Assembly: GCA_012934845.2 (NCBI GenBank)
Contig: WNNJ02000213.1
Coordinates: 1-64,000 of the forward strand
Direction: 5' to 3'
DNA: 64,000 bases
Origin: Pomphorhynchus laevis
Taxonomy: Eukaryota > Acanthocephala > Palaeacanthocephala > Echinorhynchida > Pomphorhynchidae
Part shown: positions 34,916 to 46,139 of the stretch, one piece after another
How positions within the stretch are numbered: the stretch's first letter is position 1
Layout: each line of letters begins with the position of its first letter
The notes under the pieces: model-generated
The model's database searches: none
Told to the model about the DNA's origin: nothing
Seen by the model: the letters and a program-made list of their open reading frames with translations, nothing else
Program-made: the position numbers and the translations under genes

Positions 34916-35685
34916 ACACGTAAGCCAGACGCGAAAGAATGACGAATGCCGTTTCGTCATCACAATGACTCATCAGTGCCAGATCCCTCCCACTACTGGA
35001 TGCAGAGGAGGACTGGCAAACGGCAATCAATGAATGAATCAATGTGAATAATGTACTAGAAAATTACTAGTAACATCATAAAGTACTAAATCAGTACTAC
35101 AGCTTCACCAAAAAGGATCATTAGCAAAAGTACTGGCTAAAGCCAGCGCAGGTCTCTTTAATATCGGCTAATTTTTATCAAGAAGGAGAGTGAGACCATT
35201 CCGCGTGAATTTCTTGTATAACACGTAAGCCAGACGCGAAAGAATGACGAACGCCGTTTCGTCATCCCAATGAATCATCAGTGCCAGATCCCTCCGACTA
35301 CTGGATGCAGAGGAGGACTGGCAAACGGCAATCAATGAATGAATCAATGTGAATGATGTACTAGAAAATTTTCTAGTAACATCATAGAGTACTAAATCAG
35401 TACTACAGCTTCACCAAAAAGGATCATTAGCAAAAGCACTGGCAAATGTCAGCGCAGGTCTCTTTAATATCGGCTAACTTTTATCATGAAAGAGAGTGAG
35501 ACCATTCCGCGTGAATTTCTTGTAAAACATGTAAGCAAGACGCGAAAGAATGACGAATACTGTTTCGTCATCCCAATGACTCATCAGTGCCAGATCCATC
35601 CCACTACTCTATGCAGAGGAGGACTGGCAGACGGCAATCAATGAATGAATCAATGTGAATGATGTACTAGAAAATAACTCTTTAA
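34916..35685 (+). repeat. 305-bp tandem repeat, about 2.5 copies
   Basis: ACACGTAAGCCAGACGCGAA starts at 34916 and 35221, and ACATGTAAGCAAGACGCGAA at 35527 (spacings 305 and 306). Units are about 95% alike over CCGTTTCGTCATC, GTGCCAGATCC.TCC, GGATGCAGAGGAGGACTGGC and CTTCACCAAAAAGGATCATT. A single older relative is at 28855. No coding frame is shared between units. Confidence 0.85.
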
Positions 35686-36502
35686 TATTTTGGATATTAA
35701 TATAATTAATGATGATATTAATGTCATTATTAATATCATTGATGATTTTAGTTTTATCTAGAATAAGGCTACCAAATTTTTCACTTATTGAATAAATTTT
35801 TTACTTATTGAATAAAAAATTTTATTATTAAATTATTATTTATTATTCTATAAGGATTACGGGTCATCAGTAGAAACTGCTATAACAAGTAAATAATTAC
35901 AAAACGCTTATAACGGCTGTTGTCACTAAATAGTGACTATTTGTCATTTAAATAGTCAAAAATATTCAATTTATAACATTTATAACTTTATTAATAAACA
36001 TGGCATTTATAATTTCTATAATTAAAAAAATAAAATATGTAAAAGAATAAAATACAACGTCATACAAAACTATCTTTAGATAGTAAAACAAAACATTAAA
36101 TTACTGTTTCGACAGTAATTCTGTATTCAATCAATACACCTTTGCCGTTAGAGCATCTATAAAGATAAGCACGACAATGCCACGAATTATGTAACCAAAA
36201 TAAACGTTAACTTTATAATGCTTTCTTAAAATATGCTTTTGTTGTAAGACGTTTTTATGAATCCATCAATTATACTGGAGATCTACGTTTAAGTTATCAA
36301 AACAAATCATTTAAAACATGTTCACCACACTCATTGTAAATAAGATCAGCGTATTTATCGACCTATTACCCTATTTTTCGCGAATAAACCATGAAACACA
36401 TTCAATTATCATGTTCTTTTAAGAATATTTTCTTTCAATCATTTTTAACTTACGACATCAATCAATCAGTAAAACTGCCCGTGCATAACAAAATATAAAT
36501 AT
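35686..36502. other. AT-rich spacer with a PLE-1 tail trace
   Basis: 35840-35890 (TAAGGATTACGGGTCATCAG on the plus strand) is a trace of the PLE-1 terminal block. A minus-strand open stretch at about 36108-36190 (SWHCRAYLYRCSNGKGVL) looks protein-like, but I find no acceptor that avoids an in-frame stop, so it is not called. Confidence 0.35.
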
Positions 36503-36614
36503 CTACAAATGAAGAATAATTTCAGTTAGGTTTTTGTTATTGGCTTGTAATTCAATCTCCCTTCTCCATTTTGCATGTGCACGGCTAATCACGAAGCTAG
36601 CTTGTATTGAATAG
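36503..36614 (-). CDS. Candidate 3'-terminal coding exon, unrecognised gene
   Basis: Acceptor CAATCTCATTTCAG at 36615 is followed by one base plus 36 open codons and TAG. The peptide reads YSIQASFVISRAHAKWRR, then EIELQANNKNLTEIILHL. GC content and codon use stand out from the AT-rich surroundings. The entry phase (needs phase 2) fits the candidate exon at 45821-45870, whose donor leaves CC, giving Pro at the junction. No family recognised; composition suggests an amphipathic helical C-terminus. Confidence 0.4.
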
Positions 36615-37088
36615 CTGAAATGAGATTGTCAGGCATTTAAATAATTGTCTTTTCTTTCGAGTATTTTAGAAGTTAATAGAAATAAAACTATTGTGTGATT
36701 ATCGCGTTATCTCAATTCGCTAAGATCCGTGGTATAGTGAATAGTTAAATTACTGTTAAGCAGAAACTTTTTAAATTTGTAAATAATGTAACCAAAAATA
36801 CAATTATTAAATACAATTTAATAAATAAATTGAAAAGTTCATTTTAATGAGTATTCGGCCAACTTTAGGGTTGAATCAAAATTGCAAGAAACCATTATAT
36901 ATGAATGGATTCATAAAATTTTATTTATTATGATAATAATTGAAATTTCAGTTAAATTATTAAATAACTAAATTTTATAATATTTAGCATAAAGTGGTGA
37001 ATATTTGTTTAGAAATAATTTAATAATTAAGTAAAATTCAACTAATTCAGAAATTGTATTTGATTGCATCTGTGAGCTGAAATTTTTT

Positions 37089-37315
37089 CCGATTGTGGCA
37101 CGATATTATCCTCACAGGTATTGATCTTATTTTTGATACAGCAGGACGCTACTAATCAGTCTGGGTGGGTCTCATCAGCTGCTGACCCAGACCTACATTC
37201 TGGGTATGTAGGTCTGGGTCAGCAGCTGATGAGACCCACCCAGACTGATTAGTAGCGTCCTGCTGTATCAAAAATAAGATCAATACCTGTGAGGATAATA
37301 TCGTGCCACAATCGG
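37089..37315. repeat. SINE-A perfect palindrome (two inverted half copies)
   Basis: Arms of 109 bp (37089-37197 and 37207-37315) are mirror complements around a 9-nt loop (TTCTGGGTA). The right arm reads GGTCTGGGTCAGCAGCTGAT to CGTGCCACAATCGG, the SINE-A body from the middle to the tail; both tRNA-like heads are missing. Such identity between arms implies a recent origin or continuing correction. Confidence 0.9.
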
Positions 37316-38884
37316 AAATAATTCAGAAATATATTAATAATTTTGTTTTCGGATCTTCAATATAGTTATTAATTTATACACTTGTTTAATGTATATTAAA
37401 TTATAATATTAATTTAAATATTATATTGATTTGAACAATTGATGCTGTAATTAATTATCGGTATTAAGCAATTATTTAAGAAGAAACTCAAGCTAATAAA
37501 ATAAACGATAAACTCGAAACAAATAATCTTAAATTAATTATCATTGTGATATAAACGACATAAATGATATCATTATCAATAAAAGATAAAATAAAAAATA
37601 TAAAATAAAAGATCCAATAATGTTTTTCAATTTGTATAATAATTTCTATCATAACCTATCTATAATTCTTAAGATATTTTGTAAATTACATTATATTATA
37701 TAAAATTAATAAATTATGTATTGAATTATAAATTATAAATTATAATATAAATATTTTTATTAAAATATGTAAATATTTTGTAATATCAAGTTTATCAAAC
37801 CAAAATAAAGCAAATTTTGGCTTTTTGAAGATGACAGTCGTTATTAATAAAAAAATCTAATAGAGCACTTTCTTAATAACTTGTAAATGCTTAGATAAGC
37901 TTATTTGACCTCAATTTTGTCAGTATGAATAAAATTAAAATGTTAATAAGACTCCAAAATGACAATAAAACTTCGAATTTTGATCATCAACTTTTAATTA
38001 AAAATTAAAGATTAAATTAAAGATTAAAAATTAAATTTTATATTGTCTTTATATAGTACAATGCGTAATGTATATTACGAAACAATTAATTAATATTAAT
38101 TTACGAATTAAAAAGTTAATAAAATAAAAATAGTTAGAATTTACATTTAAATTAAATAGATAAAAAGTTCCCCGTAATTGAAACTTTTAAATTTTACAAT
38201 TCTAAGATTTGACAATATTTCGAAACGTGTTATGCCAACATATCTTTTATTATCTAGGAGATGTTTGCATTTTCAACGATAATTGCTTGATTCAAATCTA
38301 AAAGTAACTGCCAACAAACCAAAATATCTATAAAATTCATCTATGACATTTTTTATCTGAATCGAATACAATGGATTTTATTTATCATCATAAATGACAT
38401 TTTTCACGAGAGCATTATTTTTGTAGATCCGGTTCGCGTTTTGTATTTTAGATTATTAATCTATTTTGAGATTTTAAACTTTATCTACCATTTGAATTCC
38501 ACATTGTTTTACATATGTAGCCATATCATCTTCATCTCAAGTATGCAATGCTAAGGAAAATTTTCTGTTTCCTTTTTACCTGAATATTAAAAAAAAACAT
38601 CTTTCACGATTGTTCTAACCCATCGTTCAATATGGAGCACTTGTTTAAAATTTTACAGACTTGAAGTCGTTTTATGTAAAACATTCTCAGTTGAAGTGCT
38701 CTTCGTATGATTGATGGTGAACTTTCTAACGCACGCATATATAGTAGCTACTTTTCATTATAATTTTCTCATATATTGCCAACAATTTTTTAAGAAAATA
38801 TAGTTGCCGTATTTCTTTGATTATTTAAGAGAGGAATTATTACAAGAAACAAAGCAAGGGACTATTTAACATAAATCGTATGAA
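37316..38884. other. AT-rich spacer
   Basis: No supported feature. A minus-strand stretch at about 38478-38545 encodes EDDMATYVKQCGIQMVDK with a weak acceptor and is noted as rejected. 38570-38880 holds nothing recognised apart from the probable 5' leader of the exon at 38885. Confidence 0.35.
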
Positions 38885-38971
38885 ATGACTTCTACTAAAG
38901 TTGACAAGTTTACAGTACCAACAAGAAACGATAATACCAATGCATTACAGCCTAGAGTTGATCAGCAAGAG
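38885..38971 (+). CDS. Candidate first coding exon, unrecognised gene
   Basis: ATG at 38885 opens 29 codons reading MTSTKVDKFTVPTRNDN then NALQPRVDQQE, and a donor GTAAAT follows at 38972 in phase 0. The peptide is polar and probably disordered, as is common for protein N-termini. The candidate terminal exon at 43282 enters in phase 0 on the same strand, so both may belong to one gene with a PLE-1 and a LINE-B copy in the intron; additional internal exons are not identified. Low GC makes chance open frames possible. Confidence 0.3.
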
Positions 38972-39149
38972 GTAAATAGATCATTTATAGGGAAATACTT
39001 AAACTTTTATTATCTAGAAGGGGTTTGCATTTTAATATGTGGTATTAAATACTACCTCTTTTTGATTATACGTTAATGTATAGGTAAAAGAGTAAAAGAG
39101 ATATTATAAATTAAAAAATAATAATTATTTTTAAAATTAATTTAAAAAT

Positions 39150-39796
39150 GCACAAATTCATAGATCGAATATCAAGGACTATCAAGGACTAGACAAGTAA
39201 AAGATGTTCCAATGGGTGGTAATAGTAGCCTAATTATAGCTGATTTGTTTTTAAGCTTTATAGAATATGAATTTGTTCATTACTGTGTAAAAACTAAATC
39301 TAAACAATATAAATATATGAAATATGTTTCGATACATTGATGATGTATGTGTATTTAATTCTAATAATTTTTATTCAATTAGTGAACAAATTTATCCAGA
39401 AAGCCTTATTCTTAACAAAACCAATATTAATGATAAAGAAGGTGTATATCTAGATATAACATTAAATTAACATTAACTAAAACTACTATTAATTTATATC
39501 GTAAAGATGACATATTTAAATTTACAAGAAACATATTTTTGCATGAGCATTCATGCATACCATATAATATAAAATATAATACATTAAATAATGAAATTTT
39601 AAGAATTGCAACAATATGTAATGATATTGGCTTTCTTCAAAATCATTTAAATAATTTAATAGATACATATTTTAAACTAGGTTACTATAAAAATAACATC
39701 AAGCAGAAAATAGTAAAATATATAAATCAACACAATAATATAAAGAATAAATTTAAACTGTTAAGTGGCAAATTTTTATGGATGGATAATAAATAA
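39150..39796 (+). mobile_element. PLE-1 RT palm/thumb fragment, plus orientation
   Basis: Reads KDVPMGGNSSLIIADLFLSF, EYEFVHYC, a degenerate RYIDDVCVFNSNNFYSI catalytic box near 39330, then LYRKDDIFKFTRNIFLHEHS and NNDIGFLQNHLNNL-type text, ending at TAA after WMDNK (39796). P.G.N.SPL.ADL and RYIDD.(C/F) are PLE RT motifs. No nuclease domain follows the thumb in this lineage. Its C-terminal 80 codons are almost identical to the minus copy at 24876-25127. Broken. Confidence 0.8.
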
Positions 39797-40145
39797 TATA
39801 CTTTGTATTAGAATAAGATACTAGATAGTTATTTCAGAGGAAATACATCATTAGCATGTATTTGGCCCAGCTGCTATGTTGGGTAGAGGAGTTAGGGCCG
39901 AAACCTGATAGCATAGCAGTTCCTCCTGATGACCTCTAATTCTTATTCTGATACAACGTCTGTTATTTATTAGTCAATTCATAAAAATGACGTTTATTTT
40001 AAATTTCATTTTTTTAACTTGATTTAAATTATTGAAAATCTAAAAACAATTATTAATTTTATTATTTAATTATTAAATTTTGATTTAGCATTATTATGTT
40101 TTGTTTATTTTATAATTATATTAAATACGTAGACTCAGTTAGCTG
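39797..40145 (+). mobile_element. PLE-1 3' terminal region with structured block
   Basis: Follows the PLE-1 stop. Contains GCTGCTATGTTGGGTAGAGG, GGGCCGAAACCTGATAGCAT, AGCAGTTCCTCCTGATGACC and ATTCTTATTCTGATACAACG, then an AT tail ending in the complement of CTAACTGAGTCTACG. The same order occurs after the 49.7-kb copy and as solo pieces at 22290, 24760, 34390, 41000, 57955 and 58260. Likely the element's terminal repeat or 3' UTR. Confidence 0.7.
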
Positions 40146-41599
40146 ATTTAATTTGATAAATAAACCTTTATCAACTGCATAACAAAAAGCATTGCAAAGC
40201 CTTGCGAAAATGAAAGATTCGAATTCTTATTCGCTAAATTCACATGCCATACACTATCAAATCATTGATTACTTGCAATCAATAAGGAATTAAATTTTAT
40301 CTGTTGAGACCAATTTTGAACCGTTTAAATAATTTCAAAATGCCTTTACTGCTTTTATTTTTCACCATCTCACAAATTTGTCAGTTATATTGAGTTATAA
40401 AAATCGTTTAAAATATGAAAAAAATTAAATATTTTTTAATATGTTAAAAAGTCATTGAATATCTTTGTATTACCGTATCGTTGGACAGCACGATAAAATC
40501 TGTTAACACTAAAGTGAGTTATTAATTGTATATTTAGAAGCCCTAATGTCTTGATATTTACATCTTAATATTATCAATATTAAGATATAGATAATATCAA
40601 TTCCTGAACCGTCAGAAAATTGGGAAGATATAATTAATATTTTTTAAAGTATGATTTAAAAATTTAAAGATTTTTATATATTTTACATTATCTTATAATT
40701 GTAATGGTTAATATTGAAATTATTTCATTATTATTTTAGTTCCCAAATAAATATAAACATGATAAAATCTGTTAGGATGTATCACTAAAGCGAGTTATTA
40801 ATTTCATATTTAGAAGCCCAAATGTCTTGATATTTATATCTTAATATTATCAATATAAATTTAAATTTTACTAATTAACAAACAGTGGCCAATACCGATA
40901 AATAACCATATACCTAAACCTTTTTACTTTATTATGCTGTGCTAAAGAATACATACTGAAACTTGGTAACATAGCTATATTGTTAGCATGTACTTTTGTC
41001 CCATCGCTATGTTGGGTTGAGGAGCCGAAGGGCAAAAACTGATAACAAGCGAGTTCTATTTGATAAACTCAAATTATATTCTTATTCTTAGATAATACCA
41101 AAGTATAGGATTGTAATCGGTACTCATTAAACTAATCTGTGTGACATAACGCTTTGATATTTAAAAACTAGACTAAATATATACTATTCATGCTAAATAT
41201 CTTTACCTTTATTCTTCTTTCCTATTCTAGCTTTTCCGGCAAGTGTTCATCGATGGTTTTATTTATTTTCTCTGTAAATTAAGAACGCGTAAACATTCAA
41301 TGAGTTTAAATGTTTATTGGCTACCGTTTATATTATTATATTATTATTTTGGAGACACAATGGTAGATATAAATCTTTTTTAAATCATGATTTTTCATGA
41401 CATGATTTTTTTCAAAACATCTCATTTTTGATGCAAACAAATTCGGTATACTGTAGGCTTTGAGAATCACCGGCAACTCTATAATAAAGAAATTTTTATG
41501 AAAATAACTAACAGGCTGAAAATAAAGCCAAGCAAAACTACAGAACAGTGAAGTTCGATATTTTATCTTCAGCAGTAGTCATCAGGCACACAGTGGGAT
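40146..41599. other. AT-rich spacer with a PLE-1 terminal trace
   Basis: 40975-41100 carries a variant of the PLE-1 terminal block (GCTATGTTGGGTTGAGGAG, then ACTGATAACAAGCGAGTTC). Two copies of a 60-bp segment with AAGCGAGTTATTAATT and TTTAGAAGCCC..ATGTCTTGAT lie at 40505-40580 and 40780-40850. Nothing else is supported. Confidence 0.45.
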
Positions 41600-42500
41600 A
41601 TGAGCCCACAAGCATACACCAACGCCTTCCTTCCGATAAACTACTCAGGTCTCTCAAACATGAGGATCTAATCGAGGCGGGCAATGGTCGGTAATATCGA
41701 CGTAAAGAGCTTCAAAAATCTTAGTTTTTGCTCTGGGGAACTGTCTAGAAAAGAAGACTAATCCCGAGATTGTCCAGTACACCAGAGACGTAGCTGAGAT
41801 CTCCCTCAAAATGACATATGTTGACCACGTTGCCTCCATCTGCCTCCATCTTTCGATGAAGGCAGATGATTCTTTAATCATAAAAAGAATTGACTGGTCA
41901 AATACTTCATCTTTCACCTACTTGTAGAAAACGGGGCTGTGGGGAGCCTTGAGTTACACCTGTAATCGGGTAGAACCGACGTGCATCACGGTCGTGTTCA
42001 TAGAAGAACCGCTTGGTATTCATCAATATCTCAGCGCTTTTTCGTAGATGGAGATGAGGGAGTTTTGAATCAAAACGGGATACAGATCTTTATGATATGT
42101 AATCGACTTTTTCTTAGCTAAAAATACCCTTCGACTGATGTTTATACCGGTTACTAAAACAATGTGATGTAGGCCCATTTTATATGACAGTTTGTCAAAA
42201 CCTGACAGACGCGAGTAGAGAGTGACGTACGAGTTCTGGAGGTACCCAGAAGTGGTCCCCAGGAGTTAGGAATATCAGTGACAGTCAAGTCCCTACTTCT
42301 GAAGTCACTCCAATATGGGATTTGTTGATGAGATTGAGTGGCTCTATAATTGTGAAGGGATAGTGACCTCTCCAATGCTTATTCTACCAATCCAACTTAA
42401 GCTCTCTCCTTCCAACAAACAAATTTCTCTTTCCTAAATATCTCCCATAAAAAATTGAGAAGGGTAAAGGCGAGCAATGCTCCCCCTATCCCTGCTTTGC
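41600..42500 (-). mobile_element. LINE-B copy 3, minus orientation, fragmentary
   Basis: Minus-strand text includes MERSLSLHNYRATQSHQQI and NSWGPLLGTSRTRTSLSTR (42375-42200), matching the same linker in copy 2 at 19350-19530, then a trace of the PQGSP region (41940-41970), then the 3' end with FPRAKTKIFEALYVDITDH (41750-41680). Large parts of the RT are missing. Confidence 0.75.
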
Positions 42501-43281
42501 TATAGCTTATATCTAGAACTCCAATACTCATTCGAGAGAGCCTGTCTGATATATTACAAATAGAGAGTATATTTGTTTAATAACAGAACTAACCTTATTC
42601 TCAGCGTTATAAATCACGCTGCTAAACATCTTTCTTTATGTATAAACAAGGAGATTAATATATTAATATACAATGATTACATATAAAATGTAATATTGTC
42701 ATATAATATTATGCAATGTTACCATCATACTATATAACTTTAATTTATGTAATAATATATACTAATTTATATATTACATATTAGAATATATAATTCGCAA
42801 GTATTTATTAAATTTTAATATAAAAGAGTACATTGTAATAATATTTGCCAATAGCTATTAACATAGTAGTGTATACTTTTCCGATAAGATTTAAAATTTA
42901 AATATATAAAATTAAGCATTTTCGAATAGATGGCTAAATTTTTTTATTTATTTGATCAAGCACTGAAAGTTAATATAGACGAAATGTAACTTATTAAGAA
43001 AAATATTTATTAAAATAAACGAAAAATTTCAATTAAACATTAAAATAAAGATTTTTAATTTATTAAAATGTAATTTATTACTCAAAATGCAATTTACTAA
43101 GTTCAATTTCAATTCTGCTTGCTCGCTTAAGTACTTCATAGTTAGCTAGTCGTTATTAAGTAATTTTTAAATCGGCGTGATATCAATACAACGAAAATAC
43201 CTGGGTTTTATCGTGTTAATAAAAATTTTATTAGATATTTTCAATATATTCTTATTTTAAAATCACAATAAATTTATTTAG

Positions 43282-43602
43282 CTTAAAGTAGATACTAATC
43301 AACAACCAGTAAAAATCAATTACTTAGCAACTTACAACCAGCACAAATTTTACGGCGGACATACTAATCCATCCGGAAAATTGTTGTATGAAGAATGCGA
43401 ACAGTATATTCGTGATAATACCGGAGTTGAGGAATTGTGTCGAACAAAACGGGATAACATCAACAATTTAAAATCTTTTGAACTGCAACGTCAGATTGGT
43501 GATCGAGTGCAGAGAGTAAGTCGAATATGTGGAGACAATTTAGATTGTAAAGAAGGTGTTCTCAGAAATATACCGGAAAAGGGTGTGTATATTTTAATAT
43601 AG
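43282..43602 (+). CDS. Candidate 3'-terminal exon of an unrecognised host gene
   Basis: The acceptor AATAAATTTATTTAG at 43281 is followed by 106 open codons and TAG, in phase 0. The product reads LKVDTNQQPVKINYLATYN, HKFYGGHTNPSGK, LYEECEQYIRDNTGVEELC, then KSFELQRQIGDRVQRVSRIC and ends EKGVYILI. Four cysteines and even codon quality indicate a real protein, not a mobile-element relic. AATAAA lies eight bases after the stop. An internal GTAAGT at 43530 could be used as a donor, giving an alternative form. I recognise no family. Confidence 0.5.
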   Translation, partial: LKVDTNQQPVKINYLATYNQHKFYGGHTNPSGKLLYEECEQYIRDNTGVEELCRTKRDNINNLKSFELQRQIGDRVQRVSRICGDNLDCKEGVLRNIPEKGVYILI

Positions 43603-43609
43603 AAAACAC

Positions 43610-43615
43610 AATAAA
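43610..43615 (+). promoter_or_regulatory. Probable polyadenylation signal
   Basis: AATAAA follows the stop codon of the exon at 43282-43602 by eight bases, giving a very short 3' UTR. In such an AT-rich region the motif is also frequent by chance. Confidence 0.4.
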
Positions 43616-43771
43616 ATTTATTATTTCTAGTTTTATGAACTTTTATATATCAGCAAAACAAAATATTTGTACATAATTCACTTTGGAGTTCCTAGGGTAC
43701 TATTTTATTAAAAGTTTCCACTTCTAATAAACAGGAATTGGAAAATTAATTTAAATTAACATATGAATTTT

Positions 43772-44460
43772 TCTGATTGTGGCACGATACTCACAAGTAT
43801 TGATCGTATTTTAGAGATAAAATATCCTCACAGCTATTGATCTTATTTTGCAGATAATAAGGGTCGAAACGTGAAATGTAGGTAAGGGTCAGCAGCTGAT
43901 GAGACCCACCCAGACTGATTAGTAGAGTCCTGCTGTATCAAAAATAGGAACAATACCTGTGAGGATAATATCGTGCCAGAATCAGAAGAATTTCAGCTCA
44001 CAGAATCGTTGAATCGCGATACAGACGTCCTGAGTTCAAATCCGATCAGCATCAGTGTACTGAGTAAGCAGATAATAAGGGTTGAAACGCGAAATGTAGG
44101 TATGGGTCAGCAGCTGATGAGACCAACCCAGACTGATTAGTAGCGTCCTGCTGTATCAAAAATAAGATCAATACATGTGAGGATAATATCGTGCCACAAT
44201 CGGAAAAATTTCAGCTCACAGAATCGTTGAATCGCGATACAGACGTCCTGAGTTCAAATCCGATCAGCATCAGTGTACTGAGTAAGCAGATAATAAGGGT
44301 CGAAACGCGAAATGTAGGTATGGGTCAGCAGCTGATGAGACCAACCCAGACTGATTAGTAGCGTCCTGCTGTATCAAAAATAAGATCAATACATGTGAGG
44401 ATAATATCGTGCCACAATCGGAAAAATTTCAACTCACCGATGCAATCAAGTACAATTAAT
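43772..44460 (+). mobile_element. SINE-A tandem array, 218-bp period
   Basis: TTTCAGCTCACAGAATCG begins at 43991 and 44209 and TTTCAACTCACCGATG at 44427, exactly 218 bp apart. The two complete units are almost identical. Each has a B-box-like GAGTTCAAATCCGATCAGC, then GGGTCGAAACGCGAAATG, CAGCAGCTGATGAGACC, AGTAGCGTCCTGCTG and GAGGATAATATCGTG. A partial unit precedes (43853-43990), and an inverted scrap (TGATTGTGGCACGATA) lies at 43778. The units run tail to B-box with the A-box end missing, ending at 44460 in CAATCAAGTACAATTAA. Confidence 0.85.
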
Positions 44461-45820
44461 AACATATGAATTATTTATATTAACTAAGAAATCTTAATTA
44501 ATAAAAACCAAATTATTATTAGATAAGGGTCATGCTTAGAACGATATTTTTAGACACAATTTTTAAGTTTTATTATAATATGCCCGACGACACATTAATT
44601 TGATGCACATACAAAAAATTTAATATTTTTTGTATATTTCAAATCAAGCGATTTAATTTCAAAATATAAAAGAATGCCGTATATAGATCTCAAAGATCTA
44701 TTTGAATGATCAAAGAATTGAATTAAATTGATTTAAGCATCATATGACAAAATTGCAAAGTTTGTAGAACTCAAATGAATTTCGGCTAGAGGAAATTTAA
44801 AAAATCAAGTTTTAGAAAGGGCAAAGTAACCTCTCTACCTTTAAGGATGGGTACTTCATAAATATGTTTAATAAATGTTGCCCTGTATAGATGAAGCTGT
44901 ATGAAATTTAAAATATTAATAGTTCTATATTAAAATATGGAACTCATTTTTTGAAGTTGATTTTCTTTTAAGCTCAAATATGTATATGAGTTACAACACT
45001 CTAAAAGCCTTTGCTTGTATTAAGACTTATCTAAGCGACAAAGTTGATCATCTCTTCGAAATTTTATCACTTAGATTCCGACAGATTTATCGCCAGCATG
45101 TGGTCATCAGAAAATGTTTGGAGTGAGACCACCAAGCCAGCTTGAGTGTCTAATAAATTATCTGAAAAAATATGTATCGATGTTGTTCGGAGTTTGTTAA
45201 ATCTAACAATACAAAGAATTAATGTATTGGACATTTATTATCGGTACTCAATCATTTATCGGTACTCAATTTATTACAACTGATATTGTATTCATTGTCA
45301 ATTTGGCTCGTAAAATCCCAAACTGCTCAGTATGTTCCTCAGTATGTTCCTCAGTATGTTCCTCAATATGTTATCAATTAATTTAGACATATATTGCTTT
45401 TATAAAGAACTGATTTAATGCAATTAGAATGAGTTCTTGAAGCTAACATGATAATTGAAGGATCCAAAGATAATTAAAAAATCAAAACAAGGTTATATTA
45501 ATTTAATATTTATAATTATGATTTAAAATTATAAAGTAATAATTTAATATTTATACTGATTATTAAAAATATAATTAAAGATTTTAAATTATAAAATATA
45601 AATTTAAACTATAAATATCGATCAAATAAATTATAAAATATTAATTTAAACTATAAATATCGTAATCATTAAAATTATTTTATTTATAATTATAAATTAT
45701 AATTTAAGCTAAAAAAGATAGAGTAACATTTTAATATTTAATTTTTATATTATTTTAATTAGCATTGAAAGAATGTAAACATTTATCTACGACAAACTTG
45801 TCGAGCAAATGTGTACTTAC
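44461..45820. other. AT-rich spacer
   Basis: No supported gene. It contains a 12-bp tandem repeat at 45326 and long A/T tracts at 45480-45760. Short open frames have no splice or family support. Confidence 0.4.
45326..45373. repeat. 12-bp tandem repeat x4
   Basis: CTCAGTATGTTC occurs three times in a row, followed by a variant CTCAATATGTTA. Confidence 0.9.
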
Positions 45821-45870
45821 GGGAGTATTATGTATTCCCGTAATGCAATCAACATTACATTTAATAACAT
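45821..45870 (-). CDS. Candidate 50-nt internal exon
   Basis: Acceptor TAACATTACCAG and donor GTAAGTAC enclose 50 nt open in phase 0 as MLLNVMLIALREYIIL plus CC. A second frame (VIKCNVDCITGI) is also open, so the reading is ambiguous. Phase and strand fit the exon at 36503-36614. The strong donor is the main evidence. Confidence 0.25.
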
Positions 45871-46139
45871 CTGGTAATGTTATTTTGACACATTAATAAT
45901 ATACCAGGGTTTAAGTATGAACGCATTCGTAGATATTGATCTTTAGAATCTATACATTAAAATATACTATGAACCGTTGGCATAAATAGATATTTTAAAT
46001 GCACGTATTTATTAATATTTATTAATAAATTAATAATTATTTATTAATGCATTTATTAATAAATTAATAAGTGCATTAATTAATTATTAATTAAATTTTT
46101 TAATTAATTTGCATTTTTAATTTAGTTGAAAGTTATTTT

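Noticed and set aside
38478-38545. Minus-strand EDDMATYVKQCGIQMVDK as an exon
   Set aside because: Only about 20 codons, weak acceptor (CATACTTGAG), and no partner exon with a matching phase.
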